18,014 bases of DNA. Origin: Vulcanimicrobiota bacterium (GTDB lineage Bacteria; Vulcanimicrobiota; Vulcanimicrobiia; Vulcanimicrobiales; Vulcanimicrobiaceae). This document shows positions 14,754 to 18,014 of the stretch, piece by piece. The stretch is taken from NCBI GenBank assembly GCA_014304965.1, contig JACRTZ010000154.1, forward strand, positions 1 to 18,014. Reading direction: 5' to 3'. The notes under the pieces were generated by a model. It worked only from the letters and a program-made list of their open reading frames with translations, had not been told where the DNA came from and ran no database searches. Position 1 is the first letter of the stretch, and each line of letters starts with the position of its first letter. The position numbers and the translations under genes were made by a program.

Positions 14754-16259
14754 ATGGAACTCGTCCGCCGTTTTCTGCTCGTCACGACGGTCTTCTTGAT
14801 CGTCGCCGTTGCCCAAGCAGCGGCCTGGCGCGCCTTGCGCCTTCCGCCGCCGCCCGTCACCGAACGCCTGGGCGTGGACTTTCGCGTCGTGTACTGCGGC
14901 GCGGAAGCAATTCGCGCGGGCGCGGATCCGTACCGGGTCGAGCCGCTGCGCGCGTGCGAACACCGCATTCACCAAGAACACGACGAGCCGGCGTGGAGCG
15001 TGACGCCGATGCCGCTGCCGAGTTATGCGGTCGCGCTGTTCGTTCCGCTGACGTTTTTGCCGTTTGCGACGGCCGAAGGCGTGTACTTCGCGCTGATGAT
15101 TTTGGCGATCGCCCTCGCCTCGGCTACCCTCGGCGGGATTGTCCGAAAACCGTCGCTCGCCGTCGCGCTTGTGCTGGCGCCGACCGCGGGGTTGCTCAAC
15201 ATCGTGTCGGGCGAACCCGTCCCGCTCGTCATTGCCGCAATCGCGACCGCGGCATATCTACTCGAGCGAGGGAAGGCGGGCGCCGCAGGATTTGTCGCGC
15301 CGTTCGCTTTGATCGAGCCGCACGTCGGTTTGCCTGCCCTGCTCGCGCTTCTGCTGTTCGTCCGCGGCGCGCGCGTGCCGGCACTGGCGACCTCGGTTGC
15401 GCTCGGCCTTTTGGGATTCTTATCGGCCGGGACGGCGGTCAACGCCGAATATTTTCAAACGTTTTTGCCGTTGCACGCGAGCGCGGAACTCGCCGCGAAC
15501 GGTCAGTACAGTGTCTCGCGCATTGCGTTCCTGACGGGAGCACCGCCTCGGCTCGCGCTCGAAATCGGGCTAGGCTGGTACGCGTTGATGGTCGCCCTCG
15601 GCGTCGCGCTCGGAAAACGGCTGGCGGCGGATCTCGGCCGACCGTCGCTCGCGCTGCTCGTGCCCGTTGCCGCCGCGACGTTCGGCGGCGTGTTCATACA
15701 CGACGTGCAGATCGCGGCCGCACTTCCCGCCGCAATCGTGCTCGCGCCGTTCTCGTGGTCTGCCCGCATTGCGATCGCATTGCTCGTCGTACGCTGGAAC
15801 GTGCCGTGGCACGATCAAGCGATCGGCGTCGCGCTCGCCGGCATCGGCGCGGCGATCGTCGGTTTCGGCCGCGCGAACTTCGGCCCGGGTTTGATGTGGC
15901 TCGCACTTGCGCCAGCACTTGCGCTCGGTTTGCTGCGTGCGCTGCCGCCGCCGGCGAGCCTCTCGAGCGCGGTGCAAAATATTCCCGACGAGATCATCGC
16001 CGATACCGCGCCGTCGTCCCTTGCGTGGAAATGGCGCATCGCGCTCGCGCCGAGCTGGTCCACGCCGTCGCTGCGCGGCGAACTCGAAAAGATTCCTTAC
16101 TGGTTCGCGCTCGCGCTCTTGCTGCTCGCCGGCTCGCGCCGCAAAGGAGCAGCTGAACCCGAACCGGTCTCGCCGGCTACGCCCACCGCTGTTTCGGCTA
16201 GCGCGCAGCCGCCTTCTGCGCCGCCGTCTCCCGCGCCGCCTTCGCCCCCTTCCGTTTAA
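14754..16259 (+). CDS. GT87-like (DUF2029) integral-membrane glycosyltransferase
   Basis: The 501-residue protein has an N-terminal TM helix (about 5-25), then LGVDFRVVYCGAEAIRAGADPYRVEPLRACEH, the DFxVxY...G.DPY signature of GT87/PimE-like GT-C mannosyltransferases, with D42 as the likely catalytic acid on the outer face. About ten further TM helices follow (ALFVPLTFLPF, LALVLAPTAGLLNIVSGEPVPLVIAAIATAAYLL and others). GT-C enzymes use polyprenyl-phosphate sugars to build glycolipids or cell-surface glycans; sugar and acceptor are unknown. The last 30 residues are Pro/Ala/Ser-rich (PPSAPPSPAPPSPPSV), and their DNA is also antisense to the 3' end of hicB (62-bp tail-to-tail overlap). Start is ATG14754, 22 bp after the STAS stop. 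Confidence 0.8.
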   Translation: MELVRRFLLVTTVFLIVAVAQAAAWRALRLPPPPVTERLGVDFRVVYCGAEAIRAGADPYRVEPLRACEHRIHQEHDEPAWSVTPMPLPSYAVALFVPLTFLPFATAEGVYFALMILAIALASATLGGIVRKPSLAVALVLAPTAGLLNIVSGEPVPLVIAAIATAAYLLERGKAGAAGFVAPFALIEPHVGLPALLALLLFVRGARVPALATSVALGLLGFLSAGTAVNAEYFQTFLPLHASAELAANGQYSVSRIAFLTGAPPRLALEIGLGWYALMVALGVALGKRLAADLGRPSLALLVPVAAATFGGVFIHDVQIAAALPAAIVLAPFSWSARIAIALLVVRWNVPWHDQAIGVALAGIGAAIVGFGRANFGPGLMWLALAPALALGLLRALPPPASLSSAVQNIPDEIIADTAPSSLAWKWRIALAPSWSTPSLRGELEKIPYWFALALLLLAGSRRKGAAEPEPVSPATPTAVSASAQPPSAPPSPAPPSPPSV

Positions 16260-16524
16260 CGTCGAGTGGCGCCGTCGTCGTGCCTTTCTTTGGCTTCTTG
16301 ATGCCTTCGGTGTCCATGAAATACTCGAACACGTGCCCTTCGTCCGGCTGTGGTGGAAACGGAAGGCCGTCCTCGAGTAACGCCTCGATGTACCAGCGGA
16401 AGGCCCTCTTCATCAAACGCAGCGCATCTTCGCGGTCGTCACCAACGACAACCATGCCATCAAGCCCGGGGCAAAACGCGCCTACACCATTCCTGCTGTT
16501 TTCAAAGGCAACGCCGTACTTCAT
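16198..16524 (-). CDS. hicB: HicB-family antitoxin
   Basis: The 108 residues begin MKYGVAFENSRNGVGAFCPGLDGMVVVGDDREDALRLMKRAFRWYIEALLEDGLPFPPQ. This is the HicB N-terminal fold (degraded RNase H-like), with the P-G-L-x-G and G-D-x-x-x-E/D-A segments and the E-D-G-x-P-x-P end. Instead of the usual C-terminal helix-turn-helix or ribbon-helix-helix, residues 76-108 are a Lys/Ala/Arg-rich tail (KKPKK, KRKGAKAARETAAQKAAAR). HicB neutralises HicA and, in other systems, represses the operon. ATG16524 overlaps the hicA stop by 4 nt (ATGA), giving translational coupling. The frame is open much further upstream to 17172, but that part is an out-of-frame read of the two upstream genes and is not used. 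Confidence 0.87.
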   Translation of the reverse strand: MKYGVAFENSRNGVGAFCPGLDGMVVVGDDREDALRLMKRAFRWYIEALLEDGLPFPPQPDEGHVFEYFMDTEGIKKPKKGTTTAPLDVKRKGAKAARETAAQKAAAR

Positions 16525-16706
16525 TTGAGTCCTGCTTGTCGAAGAGTACGCTGCAAAATTCCGACCGGCACGTCTTTCGCGTCTGCACCCGCAACGATAA
16601 GGCCTCCGGCCTTTCGAGTATTTCGATAGATCTCGTGGCTGCCCCGCTGGCGGATTTTGCGCCAACCATCCTCCTTCAGCAGCCGGCGCAGTTCGCGGAA
16701 CGTCAC
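16521..16706 (-). CDS. hicA: HicA-family mRNA interferase toxin
   Basis: The 61-residue product, MTFRELRRLLKEDGWRKIRQRGSHEIYRN, then GGLIVAGADAKDVPVGILQRTLRQAGLK, is a full-length HicA: a short dsRBD-like fold with the catalytic His in G-S-H-E-I-Y (H24) and the V-P-x-G-x-L-x-x-x-L-x-x-A-G-L end. HicA cleaves mRNAs and tmRNA and arrests growth when HicB is lost. The start is GTG16706, overlapping the metallopeptidase stop by 4 nt (GTGA), and its stop overlaps hicB by 4 nt. Over 16501-16680 (hicA plus the 5' end of hicB) a hand count gives 100/180 G+C (about 56%), lower than 40/60 for a line in lon, hinting at acquisition by transfer. Confidence 0.92.
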   Translation of the reverse strand: MTFRELRRLLKEDGWRKIRQRGSHEIYRNTRKAGGLIVAGADAKDVPVGILQRTLRQAGLK

Positions 16707-17203
16707 GCGCTACGCGCAAGAGGTGAGGCGACGCGGAAGCACGTGCCGCGGTGATCGTGGCGAATCGCCTCGCCGAGCGTACGCGCCGCGTGCATTTCCA
16801 CACCACGAATGACGCGACGTTCTTCGGCATCGTCGTAACGCGCCAGCGCCTGCGCCGCGCCGCGGTCGCGCGTGCGATCCGACACCGCCGCGTGCGCGAG
16901 TTCGTGACCCAAGCCGAGCGCGGGTGATTGGTTTCCCCCGCCCGTCGTGCGCAACGCGCTGTACGGATCCCAGTTGACCGTGCGCGTGTTGGGATCGTAC
17001 GAATCGTCGTCGCGGCGATTGATCTTGAGCCGTAGATCGTAGGGTTCGCGTTCGGCGCGAGCGATGACGCGCCGCATGCCGGCATCGCGTGACAAATAGG
17101 CGGCCGCCGCCTCGAAATTCTTCTCCGCGCGGCGCGGAACAACAAGCGAACCGTGCCGGGTTGCTCCGGCACGGTTCGTGGTGCTCGTGGTGGGACCGTG
17201 CAC
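16703..17203 (-). CDS. M91-like (NleD/HopH1-type) HExxH zinc metallopeptidase, first gene of the hicAB operon
   Basis: A 166-residue protein without signal peptide or TM helix. The core NFEAAAAYLSRDAGMRRVI, RTVNWDPYSALRTTGGG, SPALGLGHELAHAAVS carries the zinc motif H100-E-L-A-H104. The later ERRVIRGVEMHAARTLGEAIRHDHRG supplies acidic candidates for the third ligand (E128, E129, E136). The W-D-P strand ahead of S-P-A-x-x-L-x-HEL-x-H and the downstream E-x-x-x-x-x-x-x-G-E-x-x-R pattern recall family M91, which includes type III effectors that cleave host kinases. I infer a cytosolic protease; the target is unknown. The stop overlaps the hicA GTG by 4 nt. The start is probably GTG17203, preceded by AGGGAGG but only 1 nt away; ATG17077 would drop conserved residues. 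A terminator-like hairpin lies in the first 20 codons. Confidence 0.7.
   Translation of the reverse strand: MHGPTTSTTNRAGATRHGSLVVPRRAEKNFEAAAAYLSRDAGMRRVIARAEREPYDLRLKINRRDDDSYDPNTRTVNWDPYSALRTTGGGNQSPALGLGHELAHAAVSDRTRDRGAAQALARYDDAEERRVIRGVEMHAARTLGEAIRHDHRGTCFRVASPLARSA
17138..17178 (-). terminator. Terminator-like hairpin downstream of the ABC binding-protein gene, inside the 5' end of the M91 frame
   Basis: A perfect 13-bp GC-rich inverted repeat pairs 17147-17159 with 17166-17178 (core CCGTGCCGG/CCGGCACGG) around a 6-nt loop. On the minus strand it is followed by CTTGTTGTT (17146-17138). This is the form of an intrinsic terminator, 70 nt after the ABC-gene stop. It also falls within codons of the M91 gene if that begins at GTG17203, so it could instead be an attenuator or operator. 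Confidence 0.5.
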
Positions 17204-17247
17204 GCCTCCCTATCACGCCGTTTGACCGGCGCGTCTAGGGCGACGCT

Positions 17248-18014
17248 TTATTTCAGGGACTTGACCGTGTAGTCGTTGCGCTTGGGGACGGTTTGGGCGG
17301 CGAAGATCTTCTCCGCCGCCGAGCTGTCCGGATTCGAACACGGACCGGCCGCGAAGTCGCCGCCCACTCGATCCACGATCTTGAAGAAATCGTCGGCGGA
17401 CTTGCGGTCGGCTTTGGCAAGAATGCGGGCCGCGTAGGTCTCCTGCACCAATTGATGGTCGCACTTGCGCCAATAGGACATCTGTCCCTTACCGGCATCG
17501 AATTTGTGACCTTCGAACGCTGCGATCAACGCACTCGTGTCGGTCGTGCCTGCCGCGTTGAGGCGGTCGATCAACTGCGAACCGGCGATATAGCCGAGAT
17601 ACTGGCGCCAGTTGAACGGAAAACCCTTGGCGCGCGGGGCGAGCATTTTCGCGAAGGCATGCGAGTTGCCGCCGGCGTCGGCGCCCCAGTCGTAGCCCCA
17701 GATCGAGCCGACCATGTCGTCCACCGGCATGCCGACCGCAACCTCGTTGCCGGTGACGATGCCGGCCGCTTTCATCTTCTTGTTGAGACCGAGTTGCACG
17801 AACGCATTTGCGGAGTTTTGTGTGTTGGGGCCGTAATTGCAGAACACCATCAAATTGGCATCGGTGTTGCGCGCCTTGGTCATGTACGACGAGTAGTCGG
17901 TTTGCGAAAGCGGATGGAAGTCGGCGCCCATCTCCTGGCCGCCGGCCGCGAGCAGAATCCGTTTGAGTCGCGCGTAGGCGTCGGTGCCGAATGCATAGTC
18001 GGCAACGAGGAAGT
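17248..18014 (-). CDS. ABC transporter substrate-binding protein, branched-chain amino-acid (LivK/Type I) family (partial, C-terminal 255 residues)
   Basis: The minus-strand frame enters from the right edge and ends at TAA (17250-17248). It reads FLVADYAFGTDAYARLKRILLAAGGQEMGADFHPLSQTDYSSYMTKARNTDANLMVFCNYGPNTQNSANAFVQLGL, then VDDMVGSIWGYDWGADAGGNSHAFAKML and YLGYIAGSQLIDRLNAAGTTDTSALIAAFEGHKFD. The F-x-x-x-D-Y-A-F-G hinge strand, DYSSYMTKAR, and the final ALIAAFEGH followed by a soluble-product-like tail are typical of Leu/Ile/Val or amide/urea-type periplasmic binding proteins. By family it captures a small amino acid, amide or acid in the periplasm for an ABC importer. Signal peptide and ligand pocket start lie outside the window. 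Three Cys (CNYG, CDHQ, PCSN) may include a disulfide. It lies 44 bp upstream of the M91 gene. Confidence 0.88.
   Translation of the reverse strand, partial: FLVADYAFGTDAYARLKRILLAAGGQEMGADFHPLSQTDYSSYMTKARNTDANLMVFCNYGPNTQNSANAFVQLGLNKKMKAAGIVTGNEVAVGMPVDDMVGSIWGYDWGADAGGNSHAFAKMLAPRAKGFPFNWRQYLGYIAGSQLIDRLNAAGTTDTSALIAAFEGHKFDAGKGQMSYWRKCDHQLVQETYAARILAKADRKSADDFFKIVDRVGGDFAAGPCSNPDSSAAEKIFAAQTVPKRNDYTVKSLK

Noticed and set aside
16198..17172. 324-residue minus-strand frame containing HicB at its end
   Set aside because: Its first 216 residues are an out-of-frame reading of the metallopeptidase and hicA genes; the HicB fold begins at ATG16524, which overlaps the hicA stop by 4 nt.
17231..17246. 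GCGTC-TAGGGC-GACGC inverted repeat just after the ABC-gene stop
   Set aside because: Only a 5-bp stem and no T-run; the 13-bp hairpin at 17147-17178 is a much better terminator candidate.
1..18014. tRNA, rRNA, CRISPR arrays, insertion sequences
   Set aside because: I saw no cloverleaf, rRNA segment, regularly spaced repeat array, transposase or terminal inverted repeats on either strand, although I could not run dedicated searches.

Overview
The window is GC-rich (one Lon-coding line counts 40/60 G+C by hand), densely packed bacterial chromosome with no rRNA, tRNA, CRISPR array or insertion sequence that I can see. Gene content (selenoprotein SelD, Lon, a CIRCE-linked small heat-shock protein, a SpoIIE-type phosphatase, HicAB, Type I ABC binding protein) does not fix the phylum. 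A high-GC, didermal-looking environmental lineage is plausible; Candidatus Eremiobacterota/Vulcanimicrobiota is only a guess.

Left part (1-2542): a class V aminotransferase runs off the left edge on the minus strand. Divergent from it is selD, which I read as a true selenoprotein: an in-frame UGA at codon 18 sits in the motif GGGUASK and is followed by a hairpin of bacterial SECIS type. selD runs directly into a CaiB/BaiF-family CoA-transferase gene, possibly through a 4-nt ATAG overlap with a non-standard ATA start.

Centre (2549-10060, minus strand): a 1124-residue three-domain membrane protein joins a GH18-like domain, a NodB/CE4 polysaccharide deacetylase and a processive family 2 glycosyltransferase. 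In effect it puts the PgaB and PgaC activities of PNAG-type exopolysaccharide synthesis on one chain. Upstream of it lie an EamA/DMT exporter, Lon protease and an Hsp20 chaperone. A near-perfect CIRCE operator (HrcA site) lies 3 bp before the hsp20 start, in the 40-bp gap shared with a divergent FAD monooxygenase.

Right-centre (11625-14731): a partner-switching module. One minus-strand protein fuses GAF, SpoIIE/PP2C phosphatase and an RsbW-like ATPase (kinase) domain and is followed 10 bp later by a degenerate hemerythrin-fold gene. A STAS-domain gene that lacks the usual phosphoacceptor Ser is divergent to them. The intergenic region carries a 15-bp repeated element.

Right end (14754-18014): a GT87-type integral membrane glycosyltransferase on the plus strand overlaps tail-to-tail with hicB. 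On the minus strand an M91-like HExxH metallopeptidase gene, hicA (toxin) and hicB (antitoxin) are chained by 4-nt overlaps (GTGA, then ATGA). This is a candidate three-component toxin-antitoxin-like operon and, with the Sec-SelD, the most notable item here. A branched-chain amino-acid-type ABC substrate-binding protein runs off the right edge.
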